NCBI RefSeq assembly: GCF_000801105.2
Contig: NC_079514.1
Coordinates: 32,351,075 to 32,415,074 of the forward strand
DNA from: Raphanus sativus
Taxonomy: Eukaryota; Streptophyta; Magnoliopsida; Brassicales; Brassicaceae
DNA: 64,000 nucleotides
Direction of reading: 5' to 3'
How positions within the stretch are numbered: position 1 is the stretch's first letter; each line of letters starts with the position of its first letter. Below, in pieces: positions 1 through 10,725 of this stretch. The position numbers were made by a program, and so were the translations under genes. A model generated the notes under the pieces. It was not told where the DNA came from and made no database searches. It saw only the letters and a program-made list of their open reading frames with translations.

Positions 1-1664
1 TCATTGATCCAATGACACTGCTCACAAAACAAAAATGGTTAAATATAAAATGATCAGTTAATACTTTACTGATAAGCTTATTAGATAGATAAAATTCATT
101 ACATGCTAAGAATGAAGAATATGAAAGATATGCATGATACCTCCCAATGTGAAGTGCATCGCCGAGGAATATAGCACCCATGGCGACTGCAATCCCAATA
201 GACAATGGCCTAAACAAGGATATGTAGACAGGGCCTTTCAGATGTAGACCCCATGTGTGGGTAAGCGCGCTGAACATTGAAACGAAGAATCCCTGTGAAT
301 GAAGTAGGTAGTTGTTTAGCTTAGAACATCATCTTCAAGTGTTAGTTAATGCTCACCGAGTATACGATTGCAGCGAGGGAAATATCTGGTTTAAGCACCC
401 AAGAAGTCATGTTGCTTTCCAAAAATAAGCACACTGGCGCTGAGATTAGCATTGCAAATACGTTGTAGAAGAAGACTACACTTATTTCTTCAGGGTATGT
501 CTCCATAACCCGAGTCTGAAACCAGATACGGCTACCGAATTTTAGAAAGAGCTCCATGTGTCAAGAACAACCTAAACTCTCTTTTTTCTAATGAACTTTA
601 TACCTGAAGAATATACCAGACTGATAGAAGAAAATACTGCGAAGCAAGAAATAGGCCTCCAATCATCCAACTTGAATCGGACGAAGCTAAATGCTGGTCA
701 AGCGAAATGGGTGGAGATGATGAAGGTGTAAAAGGTGCACCAGAGAGAACCTTGGGGCCTTTATAAAGCACAATTACTAGAGCACCAGATATAGATAGTA
801 TTGCACCAATGATTTTAGCCTGGCTCGCAGAGCTCCTTAACGTTACTTGTTCCATTCTTTATGAGCCACAAAACGAAGCAGAACCAATTAGAAGCAGATA
901 GTAACAAACAGACCTCAGATACACCCAACTTGTGGTCAACCACAAGGTTAAACTTGTACTATTGACTCTGTGACCACTAATTCAAGAACTTCAAATTTTA
1001 CTTTGTATTTCATAGTATATAACATGACAATATATATATATATATATATATTCACTGGGGCCACGTCTAGACCTGTTTCGTTTTCCAGACTATTTTCTCA
1101 AAACAGAGAAGAAAGAGAACAAGGTAAAACCTGAAGATAACGGCGAGCGTGAATGTGAAAGCTGGCGTGAGGTTGCTGATAGCAGAAGCGAGAGTAGGAG
1201 AACTGTATTCTATACCCTTACAACCAGCTATCTGCGACATGAACCTGTTCCATACAAATTAAAAACCAGAAATGCCCTTTAATCAAGACGCAGGAGTGTA
1301 GTATTACCCAAGAAGCCCAAGTATGAAAATCTTGAAGAACAGAGGAGACTTGGCTGGAGGCAATCTTCTTGACCTGCATATTGAAAAGTAATTTAATATT
1401 TCTTGAAAAGAGCATACGGGGTAAAAGAGAGGATGAAGAGATCAGGTACCTTCCAAAGATGAGGGAAAGTGGTAGAAGGAGAAGTGTGGAAACAAGATAA
1501 GAGTAAAAGACAAAGACGTAGAAGCTCAATCCTCTTAGAGATGCAGCCTTGTACAGTGTGGTCGACCCAACAGTGGTACACTCCACAGTAAACATGGCAG
1601 CAAACGGCAGAACATCTCTGCTAAAGTATCTCCACGCCACTGTCTCTTCGCTAGCTCCTCTCAT
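1..1664 (-). CDS. WAT1-related/UMAMIT-type EamA transporter, copy 1 (partial at window edge)
   Basis: Integral membrane transporter of the plant drug/metabolite (EamA, nodulin MtN21) family; close relatives export amino acids or auxin, substrate here unknown. Seven exons read without stops on the minus strand: 1450-1664, 1308-1373, 1131-1244, 604-856, 357-515, 141-292 and 1-17, all with GT..AG borders and matching phases. The start is the ATG at 1664; the codon before it is GTG. Conserved blocks include [19 protein letters not shown] in exon 3, [15 protein letters not shown] in exon 4 and [18 protein letters not shown] in exon 6, typical of the two EamA repeats with about ten membrane helices. 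The protein most resembles recalled Arabidopsis At3g28050 (UMAMIT41 group). The last exon is cut by the left window edge. It is the apparently functional member of a tandem pair with the gene at 2805-4502. Confidence 0.9.
1019..1052. repeat. (TA)n microsatellite in intron 3 of UMAMIT copy 1
   Basis: A run of TA dinucleotides lies inside the third intron of the transporter gene. Copy 2 lacks it, so it arose after the tandem duplication or was lost there. Confidence 0.8.
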
Positions 1665-1899
1665 CACAGATCTCTTGGTATCTCAGAAACTCTCTTGAAT
1701 CAAAGTGAATGTAGACGCAATTATGGTGTTTGTGGGTTAACTCCACCATTAATTTATTTAGAAACCAAGATATTTTCAGTGATGACATCACTATTGGAAA
1801 TAGTCTTTCTCCATAAATAAATATCAACACTCGACAATAGGAAACGTATTTGAATATGCTTGGGACCCACGACAAGTAAGTTTTGCCATTTCAGTTTAT

Positions 1900-2400
1900 T
1901 TTCTTTAGCTATGGAAATAGCCTTTCTTCAGAAATAAGTATTTTGATCTGTTTCTTTTCTTTACCTTCAGCGGCAAGTAACTTCATGATACAGATAAACA
2001 GAGGAGGACACATCATCGAGGGGACTGAGTGCCACGTCGGATAACAACCTTATCAGTTTAACGAGTAAAAACACTGTTCGTTATAAAAATATATAGTAGC
2101 TAACAGAAATTAGATTCATTCAGAAAATTGTAAACATTCTATCTTCTTCTTCATTCTTGTATTCTCATTTGTGTAATCAATTGAACGTTCAAGGTTTTAC
2201 TAAATCAAAGGTATCAGAGTTTCTTCGACTCTCGGAAATGATGGTGGAAACCAGAGCTCATGCGATGATGAAAGAGGCAACTGTTTGCGGAGTGGAAGAA
2301 AGCCTTGGGTAATCAATATCCTAGGAGCCAAAAATATCTGTGCTGACTCAGTAGCAAAGGAAGCTAGAACCAGATATTGCATGGAGATGATCAATTGGGT
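1900..2400 (+). mobile_element. LTR-retrotransposon relic with tRNA-Met-type primer binding site
   Basis: The intergenic stretch 1665-2804 between the two transporters holds no host gene. GGTATCAGAG at 2210-2219 matches the usual plant primer binding site for initiator tRNA-Met. Upstream is LTR-like DNA with a TATA-type motif near 2080-2095. Downstream, a short plus-strand reading begins MVETRAHAMM, as in gag starts. It soon gives way to a short piece reading ADSVAKEARTR, reminiscent of a retroelement RNase H-like end. No second LTR was seen. It is a truncated or chimeric relic; the superfamily (Ty1/copia or Ty3/gypsy) is not certain. Confidence 0.45.
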
Positions 2401-2804
2401 TGTTGTGGTTGGACTCTGTTATGGATTTATGACTAGTTCTTTTTCCATGTAAATGAGAAATGGCCAGTTAAAATTATTCCTTGGAATAACTTATTTTAAC
2501 CAAAACTTTGTTTAAACATACAAAAAGCTCTCTTAATACCTTCAGGTGAATCAGCTTCTGAAGAACTTATCAACTGAAGCATTCTCATCAAATGAAGAAA
2601 TCTTTTAGCTCTGCTTTGGCTGATTGCACTAACTGAGCTTTGTTTTCAACATATGACATTTAGCTATGCACCTTTTGTCCATTTGCATCATTCTATTAAC
2701 TTAAACCAATCCTTTCGGAATATTTTTAAAAGTGGTTTTGTAAAATTTTCTTATAAATCAATAGTATAAGGACGGATTATACACTTTGTATCAATCCTAT
2801 CTTA

Positions 2805-4502
2805 CTAACAAGTCTTCGTCTCTCCAACGACGTGTGTAAGAAGCAACGGTGAATGCTCAGAACCAGCTACAGCTTTGGTTGAATCCTCTCTTGCTTTGCC
2901 CCAAATTACAGTGTAGAACCCATAGCACAATATCACTGATCCAATGACACTGCTCACAACACCAAAATTGGTGAAATCTAAATCAGTTATTACTTTGTCA
3001 ATAAGCTTATTAGAGAGTTAAAAATCTTCAATTAAATACTAGCTAAATGAAGAATATGAAAGATATTGTACCTCCCAAGGTGAAGTGCATCGCCAAGGAA
3101 AATAGCACCCATGGCGACTGCAATAGCGATAGACAATGGCCTAAACAAGGATACGTAGACGGGGCCTTTTAGATGTAGACCCCATGTGTGGGTAAGCGCG
3201 CCGAACATTGAAACTAAGAATCCCTGAGAATGAAGTTGTTCGTTGTTTAGCTTATAACATCGCCAGTAGTGGAAGCAGATTGTATTTATTTGATTGATGC
3301 TCACCGAGTATACGATTGAAGCGAGGGAAATATCTGGTTTAAGCACCCAAGAAGTCATGTTGCTTTCCAAAAATAAGCACACTGGTGCTGAGATTAGTGT
3401 TGCAAATAAGTTGTACAAGAAGACTACTTGTATTTCTTCAGGGTATGCCTCCATTACCTGAGTCTGAAACCAGATATTAGAAAGAGCTGCATGTGCAGTC
3501 AAGAACAACCTAACGTCTTTTTATTTAAATGAACTTACAAATTGTCTATACCTGAATAATATACCAGACTGATACAAGAAAATACTGTGAAGCAAGCAAA
3601 AGGCCTCCGATCATCCAACTTGGATCGGACGAAGTCAAAATTCTGGTCAAGCGAAATGGTAAGAGGTGATGGTGTAAAGGATGTCCCAGAGAAAACCTTT
3701 GGACCTTTGTATAGCACAATTACTAGAGCACCAGATATAGATAATATTGCGCCAATGATTTTAGCCTGACTTGAAGAGCTCCTTAACCTTACGTGTTCCA
3801 TCCTTTAAGAGTGACCCAAGGAAGCAGAACCAGTTAGAAGCAGATAGTAACAAGCAGACCTCACAAGGGTAAACTTTTTATTATGAACGTCTCTGTGACA
3901 ACCTGTTCCATTTTCCAGACTATTTTCTCAAAACAGAAGAAAAAGAACAAGGTAAAACCTGAAGATAAGGGCCAGAGTGAATGTGAAAGCTGGCGTGAGG
4001 TTGCTGATAGCAGAAGCAAGAGTAGGGGAACTATACTCTATACCCTTACAACCAGCTATATGCGACATGAACCTGTTCTATACTGTACAAGTTAAAAAGA
4101 AGATATGCCCTACAATGTTGAAGCAGCAGTGTATTATTTTTACCCGACAAGTCCGAGTATGAAAATCTTGAAGAAGAGAGGAGACTTGGCTGGAGGCAAT
4201 TTTCTTGACCTACGTAGACAAAATCAGTTCAATATTCTTGTAAAGTTTATTACTAGGCAAAGAGTGGAGGATGAAGAGATCAAGTACCTTCCAAAGATGA
4301 GGGAAAGTGGGAGAAGGACAAGTGCTGAAACAAGATAGGAGTAAAAGACAAAGACATAGAAGCTCAATCCTCTTGAAGATGCAGCCTTGTACAGTGTGCT
4401 AGCTCCAACAGAGGTACATTCCACCGCAAACATGGCAGCAAACGGCAGAACATCTCTGCTGAAGTATCTCCACGCCACTTTCTCTTCTCTAGCTTCTCTC
4501 AT
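2805..4502 (-). pseudogene. WAT1-related/UMAMIT-type transporter, copy 2, frameshifted
   Basis: Tandem duplicate of the transporter at 1-1664 in the same orientation. Exons 4288-4502, 4144-4209, 3959-4072, 3552-3802, 3305-3463, 3072-3223 and 2805-2949 match copy 1 in number, splice sites and phase. Exons 2, 3, 5 and 6 have identical lengths in both copies (66, 114, 159 and 152 bp). Exon 4 is 251 bp against 253 in copy 1. After allowing for one in-frame codon difference this leaves a one-base insertion near 3633-3645, after the ISLDQ block. The reading frame then runs through intron 4 to a stop at 3535, losing the second EamA repeat. Everything downstream is intact, including an end rich in Leu, Thr and Lys with stop at 2805. 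An upstream in-frame ATG at 4541 exists, but copy 1 has a stop in the matching stretch, so 4502 is preferred. Either a young pseudogene or an assembly error. Confidence 0.8.
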
Positions 4503-4657
4503 GAAACTCTCGGGAAGCAAAGTGAATTTAGTCGCAGTCATGGCGTTGGTGGGTTAACTCCACCACGTTTTGCTAAATGGTCATCATTTTATTCAAAAAA
4601 AGAAAGATATTTGAAGTGAAGAAGACAAAAGTATGGAAGTTGTCTTTCTGCATACAA

Positions 4658-4755
4658 AAGTACCCCAACTTGACTAAGTACCCCAACTTGACCAAGTACC
4701 CCAACTTGATCAAGTACCCCAACTTGATCGAGTATCCCAACTTGACCAAGTACTT
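4658..4755. repeat. 18-bp minisatellite, about 5.4 units
   Basis: The unit AAGTACCCCAACTTGACC is repeated in tandem at 4658, 4676, 4694, 4712 and 4730, then breaks off. Units differ only at the last positions, apart from the fifth (GAGTATCCC). It lies just upstream of transporter copy 2, on its promoter side. As 18 is a multiple of three it gives a repeating reading on either strand, but nothing suggests it is translated. Confidence 0.9.
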
Positions 4756-5244
4756 CACACCACAAGAATTATTCGTATTTGAATATGAGAAAATTACATG
4801 ACTTCTAATAACAAGTTAGAACACTTATTTGTTGTAAAAAATAAATAAAGCAAGTTAGAACACTTATTGCTCCCGTACCAACACACTTAACACTTTCCTT
4901 CTTTAGAGTGACAGTTTTAACTTTACAGCCCTAATTAAACCAATTGTGCTGCCACATTCGAACGTTGAAGCATAATTTTGGTGAAACGCAACAGGAGAGA
5001 AAAGTGATTTCTACTTGTGGATATCATAAGGTGCTTACCATAACAACATAGATGAAACGAATGGAAGTGCTTTGAAGGAGAGCATAAGCGGCGAGGTTCA
5101 TTTCACTGTTGTGACCAATGAAGGCTTGAGGATTGTCACTCTTGTGGGCTCATTTCAACTAGCTGACCGAGGATGTCTGTGGCTTGGTGAATCGTAGTTG
5201 CGCTTTGTCGATTGTGGATTGTCACTCTTGTGGGCCAAGGTCGT
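4756..5244. other. Intergenic, no gene seen
   Basis: AT-rich intergenic DNA. The only structure noted is the 19-base direct repeat GATTGTCACTCTTGTGGGC, once near 5133 and again near 5217. Confidence 0.6.
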
Positions 5245-5649
5245 CTAGTACCTAGACCGAATAGCGTATAGTGGATTAAAACCCATTACCACATTAATCC
5301 TTTTCTGAGCTCTAGGAGCTCTTTTGCGATCTCCGAGTTCTGCGCCTTTTAGGTCTCTATTTTGGCTGTTCGCCACTGGTGAGTTTGTTATAGAGACAAC
5401 TCTCTCCTCCTCCAGTTTGATATGCCTTGATGCTCGATGATCATAAAAGGCCTCTTCGAGGGTATTGGGTTGGTTTAAGACGAGGTCGTAGTGGAAACGG
5501 GATTGCTTTGCAAAGTGATCCTGAAAGCTGCTACTCTGAGCTCGTCTCTTATGCATGTGATGTGACAAATGTTTTCTCGTACAATCTTCTGATAAAGGAA
5601 CATAATGATTCCTCCCTTTTGGAACATTGTCCATAGGCCGGTATCCCAA
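5245..5649 (-). mobile_element. Possible retrotransposon gag-like fragment
   Basis: An open stretch of 134 codons on the minus strand includes LNQPNTLEEAFYDHRASRH followed by charged residues. This resembles the segment of plant Ty3/gypsy gag proteins that precedes the zinc knuckle. No knuckle, protease or LTR is visible nearby. I cannot exclude a chance open frame; the call rests on the pattern of one short block. Confidence 0.35.
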
Positions 5650-6067
5650 ATCACGTTAGATTATGTCGCCTTGAGATCGGCTTGGACTGGATATTGGTCT
5701 TGTCTTTCAGTCGGATATTGGTCTTGTTTTTTTCTGTTTGCAACTTGCCCACCTGTATGGCAAAACAGAGCAGGGACAACAGTTTGCATTTTGCAACTTA
5801 ACTACCTGAGGTGGTGCAATATCCAGATCGGTGATTGCATTTTGCATTGCAATTTAACTATCCCGGCCATTGTAATGTGGGTCTCATATCAGAATCTTTA
5901 GAGGGTTCCAAGAGTTTATGTTAACGTGCCAAATTAGTGACTAACAAAAGAATGTTTATTTATAATCTTGTATGAAAATGTTTGTTTTATTGATATTATA
6001 TGATCTGATACAAAATGGTGACCATGAGGGTATCAAAGAATAAGAGTACAAAAATATTTAGACTATA
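5650..6067. other. Intergenic, no gene seen
   Basis: Short stretch with local repetition around ATATTGGTCTTGTC and TTGCATTTTGCAA. Nothing coding was recognised. Confidence 0.5.
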
Positions 6068-6077
6068 AATTTGAGTT

Positions 6078-6758
6078 GGGAAAATTCCATAAAAATATCC
6101 GAACTAAATTTTGTTAAGTTTTTTAATACCCAAACTTTTTCACTATCCAATTTAATATCCCAACTAATTATTTTGCTCATTTTAATATCCAAACTTTTAA
6201 ATATGTGCCCACTTTAATACCCGAACTTTATTTATTTTAATAAAAATACTAATAAGTTTCAAATAAAATTTTTAAAATCTCTAAAATTTACCAAATAAAC
6301 TCAGAAAATTCTAATTTTTTTGGTGGTTGAGAAATAGAAATAACTAAACAGTGTAAAATATTAAATTTTGTAATAAAGTTTCTAAGTTTTAAATATTGTA
6401 TTTAGTCTGTTTTCTGAAATAAAAAACAAAATTTATTTTTATCATTCAAATTCATTTATTTTTTGAAAAAATAAAATTTCCATGGTTTATCTACCTTCTT
6501 TTCTAAATCTTAAAATAAAGTTAGAATTTTTAATATTTCTTTCTTAGATTTTTGAGATTTTATTAAGTTTTGTTCGAAACTTATTAGTATTTTTATTTAA
6601 ATAAATAAAGTTTGGGTATTAAAGTAGGTACATTGTTAAAAGTTTGGGTATTAAAATGAGCAGAATAATTAGTTGGGGTATTAAACTGGGTAGTGAAAAA
6701 GTTTGGGTATTAAAAAGCTTAACAAAATTTAGTTAGGGTATTTTTATGGAATTTTCCC
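6078..6758. mobile_element. Foldback/MULE-type non-autonomous element with 10-bp target duplication
   Basis: The two halves are inverted copies: the left end GGGAAAATTCCATAAAAATA is mirrored by the right end TATTTTTATGGAATTTTCCC (19 of 20 bases pair). The pairing extends inward over about 200 bases through repeated (T)TAATAYCCAAAC motifs. It is flanked by a perfect 10-bp duplication AATTTGAGTT at 6068-6077 and 6759-6768. Long terminal inverted repeats with 9-11 bp duplications are typical of Mutator-like elements. No transposase is encoded. A diverged relative lies at 11501-12132. Confidence 0.85.
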
Positions 6759-6882
6759 AATTTGAGTTGAAGAAATTCGGATTTCCATCTCTTTCTCCTT
6801 GTTCCTTCTTTTATGGGTGCTGATGGTGAATCATAATAACGACATGATCTCTGGAGAGTATCAAATATCTTTACGACCATAC

Positions 6883-8027
6883 TTAATGTCCTGATCTCCT
6901 ATCTGATTTTGCTTTGATCGTGTTCAGTTCGGCATGGACAGTCTTCCTAGCTCGAGACGGGCCCTCAACTTCCGTGGACCTGTTGTCTCCTTGTCGAATT
7001 TTTATGATATTTGACCGGATTCTTGAAACGGGTTTAGAGTGGGTGGACCCCGTCTCCAACACAGTTAACAGAGGAACCAACTTACGATTTTTGTGCAGGT
7101 TGGTTACCGCTACAAAAAAAATGAAAACCACAAGATTTGGTTTAGAGAATAACGAATGGAAAAATCAGAAAAAAAAAATGGAAAGAGAGTTGTGCTCTAG
7201 TTCTCTTACAATCGCAGCCACCGATGTGTTTTCCGCCTATGAACACATTAGGAACGGTGCGTTGTCCTGTCCATTCTGCAAGAGCTGATTGAACTTGGGT
7301 ACCATCACCTTTATTATAAATAACAAGAGCAATTAACAATGGTTGAGTATGGACTCTTTGGTGAGTCTGAATCAAATTAATATACACATCTGAGTGTAAT
7401 GATTCCAGATAGATACGTATACATGGAATGAAAAAACTATCTGGAATCTTTAGAGAAAAGAGAGAAAATTATGAATGATGGCTCGTGAGCAGAAGGATCA
7501 AAGCAAAAACTTAACTTTAACAGAAAGCAGAGAGACATTTTAGAGATATGCTTCGATTGGAATCAAAAGAAACTCCAGAGAAACTTTCTACAGTGGGTTC
7601 ATGATAAAACTTATACTTGGGACTCTACGGAGAACCCACGCAAGAGAAGAGAACAATCACAAAGTTTCTAAAAACAGTAAAAGCAGAGAAGCCTTCGATT
7701 TTGGGATCATGAACAATGAAATGATTTATAAGAAGAATATTGGGGATTGTTACTTTCTTTGTCGAGCTCGACGGCGATGAATTTAGCTCCCAGTTTCTTC
7801 AAAAGATCCTTCACTTTCACACAGTATGGGCAATAAGACTTGCTGCAAAAGATAAAACCATCAAAACACAAAGACTCTTCATGGATGATATGCTTGATAA
7901 TCGTGATATCTTTCCATGGCAACATACACACAATCAAAGCCTTCACAAACAACCATCGAGAAGAGACGGACCTGAAAACAACGACCGCATTGCTAGAAAC
8001 GATCTCTTTAGCCTTCTTCATCGCCAT
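6883..8027 (-). CDS. CPYC-class glutaredoxin (GRXC2-like) with aberrant C-terminal tail
   Basis: Small thiol oxidoreductase that uses glutathione to reduce disulfides and deglutathionylate proteins, normally cytosolic. Exons 7972-8027, 7754-7842, 7210-7308 and 6883-7109 join in frame to 156 residues. Features in order: [17 protein letters not shown], the active site CPYC, the TVP cis-proline block in [11 protein letters not shown], and the GGCD glutathione-binding motif. It matches recalled Arabidopsis GRXC2 (At5g40370, 111 aa) up to HKxxKLVPLLT. There the usual Gly before KL is Arg, and the short normal tail is replaced by about 52 unrelated, basic residues ending at 6883. A TATA-like TTTATAAA lies on the minus strand near 8097-8104. 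The core looks catalytically complete; whether the tailed protein is made or stable is open. Confidence 0.8.
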
Positions 8028-8103
8028 CTTTAACACTAGATTCGCTTTTCTTGGTTTCTCAGGAATGTTGGGAGAGATAGAAGCGAATCAATCCGCTTTA
8101 TAA

Positions 8104-8748
8104 AAACGCAGTTGCAGACTTTTGTCATCAGTCAATAATATGAAACGTTTGTTTAGTATCAGCCGTCATTTTTGAAACGTCAATTTATTTTTTGGGTTGG
8201 GGGAAGGGCTTTTTTGTGTTTCCTAATACCTTCGAGTCTATTGTGACACCACGTTATGTCTAGCTATGATTGATAGAGTAACTCAAATCCACATTTCTTT
8301 AACAAAAGAAAAAAAAATGATGATCACGTACATAAGTAATGTATCACTACATAACTACACATCTGGACAAATATAATGTATCAATACCAACATGACCTAT
8401 ATGATTTACATGATAGCATTCATGAACTATTATTTGTTATGTTACTAATAACATCAACATTATTCCGATAGTATAACGTTGCATTTAAAAAAAAAAAAAA
8501 ACTTTGCATTTCAATACTTAATCTATGTATTTTGTTTTATTTTAATTTTTAATTTGTATGCGTTATGATCCGTTTTTAAAGAGTTTGGTTGAAAAACTTT
8601 TCATTAGAAGTTGCTGCACCAATAGCTCAAGTAGCTTCATATTGGTTCGTATAGTTCGAGAAGCTATGATAGTAATTGAAAATAAGCTTTATTATTCTTC
8701 CGTTTAACGTCTTTCTTATTAATTTGAGAAGAAATTACATGGATTATA
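8104..8748. other. Upstream region of the glutaredoxin gene, no other gene seen
   Basis: Holds the presumed promoter of the minus-strand glutaredoxin gene and AT-rich DNA with an A tract near 8488-8502. Confidence 0.5.
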
Positions 8749-9009
8749 CTCCCTCTGTTTCATAATAAATGTCACTCTGAGCTTATTTTCTTGTTACACA
8801 AAAAATATCACTTTACAATTCCAATGTAAATTATATTAACTTTCAGCTGAAAATTAATTGTAAACTGCATTGATTTTATAAATAATTTTATTTATCTAAA
8901 ATACTATTGGTCAAAGAGGTATAATTAATTACAACTTACATATATTTCAACAATTTTCTTAATTTGTGTGAAAAATGTCACAACGACATTCTTTAAGAAA
9001 CGGAGGGAG
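8749..9009. mobile_element. Stowaway-type MITE with TA target duplication
   Basis: The element begins CTCCCTCTGTTTCATAATAA and ends with the inverted counterpart AAGAAACGGAGGGAG. TA flanks it at 8747-8748 and 9010-9011. CTCCCTCYGT termini with a TA duplication are the hallmark of plant Stowaway (Tc1/mariner-derived) MITEs. Length 261 bp, AT-rich, non-coding. Confidence 0.85.
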
Positions 9010-9011
9010 TA

Positions 9012-9555
9012 TTTAACATTTTACCAAAAAAAAAAAATTACATGGATTATACATACAAGATACAGATACTTTATGGAGAATCTAAACTTAGTTACGAGTG
9101 TCACCTGTAACAAAGAGCATAGCTGCAAACTATCTCCTTCTATTAGTATATATATACCCTCAGAAAAAAAAAACCATGCACATCATCTACACCATATTAT
9201 CTGCATTTCATCGGAGCAAAGCTCGAGCTTCTAGTTATCGTACGGAATTTGAAATATCGAACAAAGCCCATATATATGTTCTGTTCTTACATACAATCAA
9301 ACATTTTGTAACACATATTCACAACAAAAACGTCAAATGTGATCCATCAAACAGCAAGAGCATAGCTGCAAACTATCTCTTTCAAAAACAAGCCAAGCCA
9401 TATGTTCTGTTTTTAGAAATAATTTACCATTTTTAAGTTCAAAAAAATAATAATAATTTACCATTTTCAAACACATTTATATTCACAACTACAACAACGT
9501 TACCCGCTTGTCAGATGACCCATTTATCCAAACAGTAGCAGAAAGGGTTACACCA
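9012..9555. other. Intergenic, short internal repeat
   Basis: Contains two similar segments, GCATAGCTGCAAACTATCTC at about 9117 and again at about 9359, each followed by related AT-rich DNA. This suggests a local duplication. It is the 3' side of the F-box gene; no other gene seen. Confidence 0.5.
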
Positions 9556-10725
9556 TCAAACAGTAGAAGAGATAGCATACATAAATTCGTAAGACTTGGG
9601 CACTTTAAGAACAGCATCAAACCACTCGACTTCCCCCCGAATCTCTTCACAGCTGCGCCGTTCAAGCTTAATCTCTGCACACCAAATAATAAGCTCCTTA
9701 AACCCACTTGCAGGGACATACATGTCCCACAAAACCAACATCTTTCCACCGTGTTCCACCAATTTGACACAACTGTAACCAGCAAACTTTGGTAGCCTTT
9801 CTAAACCTCGTAATTTCCCCAAAAAACTATCATTCTTGGTGTCAAACCATTCAAACTCGCCACTGGACCTATAATAGTAGGCTATGTTCTCTATCATACA
9901 GGGAGAATCCCAATCCGTATTCGATCCTAGCAACTCCCCTGTCTTTTCCTTTGGCTTAAAAGCCAAACCCTTCTCACCAGTAGTTCTATTGACGCTCGCG
10001 ACGATCATCTTTCCTTCCATATCCCTACCGTGTAGTTCACGTTTTCCGGGCGGCACTGGCTTCCAAGTTCGTGTCGTTGTGTTGAACACTTCAATACAGT
10101 TCAAAGAAGTTGGATTCTCACCGATTCCTGCTAAATACATCTTACCATCATGTTCACTATCAGTGTATGCAAGCCGCAAGCTTGGAGCCTCGAGCCACGT
10201 GTGAGTTCGACAGTCAAGGAACGGGACGTTAGAGCAGGGAGCTTTTTCAATGTGTCCGCAGATGGCGTAGATGTAAGGACCGACCGCGACGAGAGTTGTC
10301 CAATCAACAGGAGGAGCGTTAAGAACTGAGACCGGAACCATAAGATTGCCACTTGACTTCTTCTTGTTGGTTAGGGTTTGGTCAGGCTTCCGACAGAGAG
10401 TGAACCAGCGAGTGTTTGGGTCGGGAGGGAACCCTAAGCAGAGATAGAGACAACTCTCGGTGCGGCCTATGAGGGATCGGGTCTCGTAAAGCTCAGGGGA
10501 AGAAAGGAGAGATCGGAATCTTTTGGAGACGAGGGAGAGAGTTGGGTAGTATGACCTAGAGATGCGTGCGAAGCAAGTCAATAGCAAATCATCGGGAAGT
10601 GACGAGATAGGTGTGGAATGCTGCGGTGTCTGTGGGAGTTCAGGCAACGGCTTCTTCTTTTTCTTCTTCTTCTTAATTAGAAGTAAGATTCGTCGGTACA
10701 AATTAGCCGTTGAACAGGGAGTCAT
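9556..10725 (-). CDS. F-box/kelch-repeat protein, single exon
   Basis: Likely substrate-recognition subunit of an SCF ubiquitin ligase: the F-box binds SKP1/ASK and the kelch blades bind the target. The 389-residue open frame starts at the only upstream ATG (10725). Residues about 18-25 are a run of eight lysines from an AAG/AAA tract. The F-box spans about residues 40-86 (SSLPDDLLLTCFARISRSYY, then SLVSKRFRSLLSSPELY). Kelch-type blades follow, recognisable by DCRTHTWLEAPSLRLAY with DGKMYLAGI, and EVFNTTTRTWKPV with EGKMIVAS. It has the size and layout of the large Arabidopsis F-box/kelch family and may correspond to At5g40680, next to the cystinosin homologue At5g40670 there. The exact orthologue and substrate are unknown. 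No frame damage seen. Confidence 0.9.
   Translation of the reverse strand: MTPCSTANLYRRILLLIKKKKKKKKPLPELPQTPQHSTPISSLPDDLLLTCFARISRSYYPTLSLVSKRFRSLLSSPELYETRSLIGRTESCLYLCLGFPPDPNTRWFTLCRKPDQTLTNKKKSSGNLMVPVSVLNAPPVDWTTLVAVGPYIYAICGHIEKAPCSNVPFLDCRTHTWLEAPSLRLAYTDSEHDGKMYLAGIGENPTSLNCIEVFNTTTRTWKPVPPGKRELHGRDMEGKMIVASVNRTTGEKGLAFKPKEKTGELLGSNTDWDSPCMIENIAYYYRSSGEFEWFDTKNDSFLGKLRGLERLPKFAGYSCVKLVEHGGKMLVLWDMYVPASGFKELIIWCAEIKLERRSCEEIRGEVEWFDAVLKVPKSYEFMYAISSTV

Noticed and set aside
3587..3769. Plus-strand open frames across the transporter exons (for example 3587-3769 and 3977-4338)
   Set aside because: They are antisense shadows of the minus-strand UMAMIT exons and show no family of their own.
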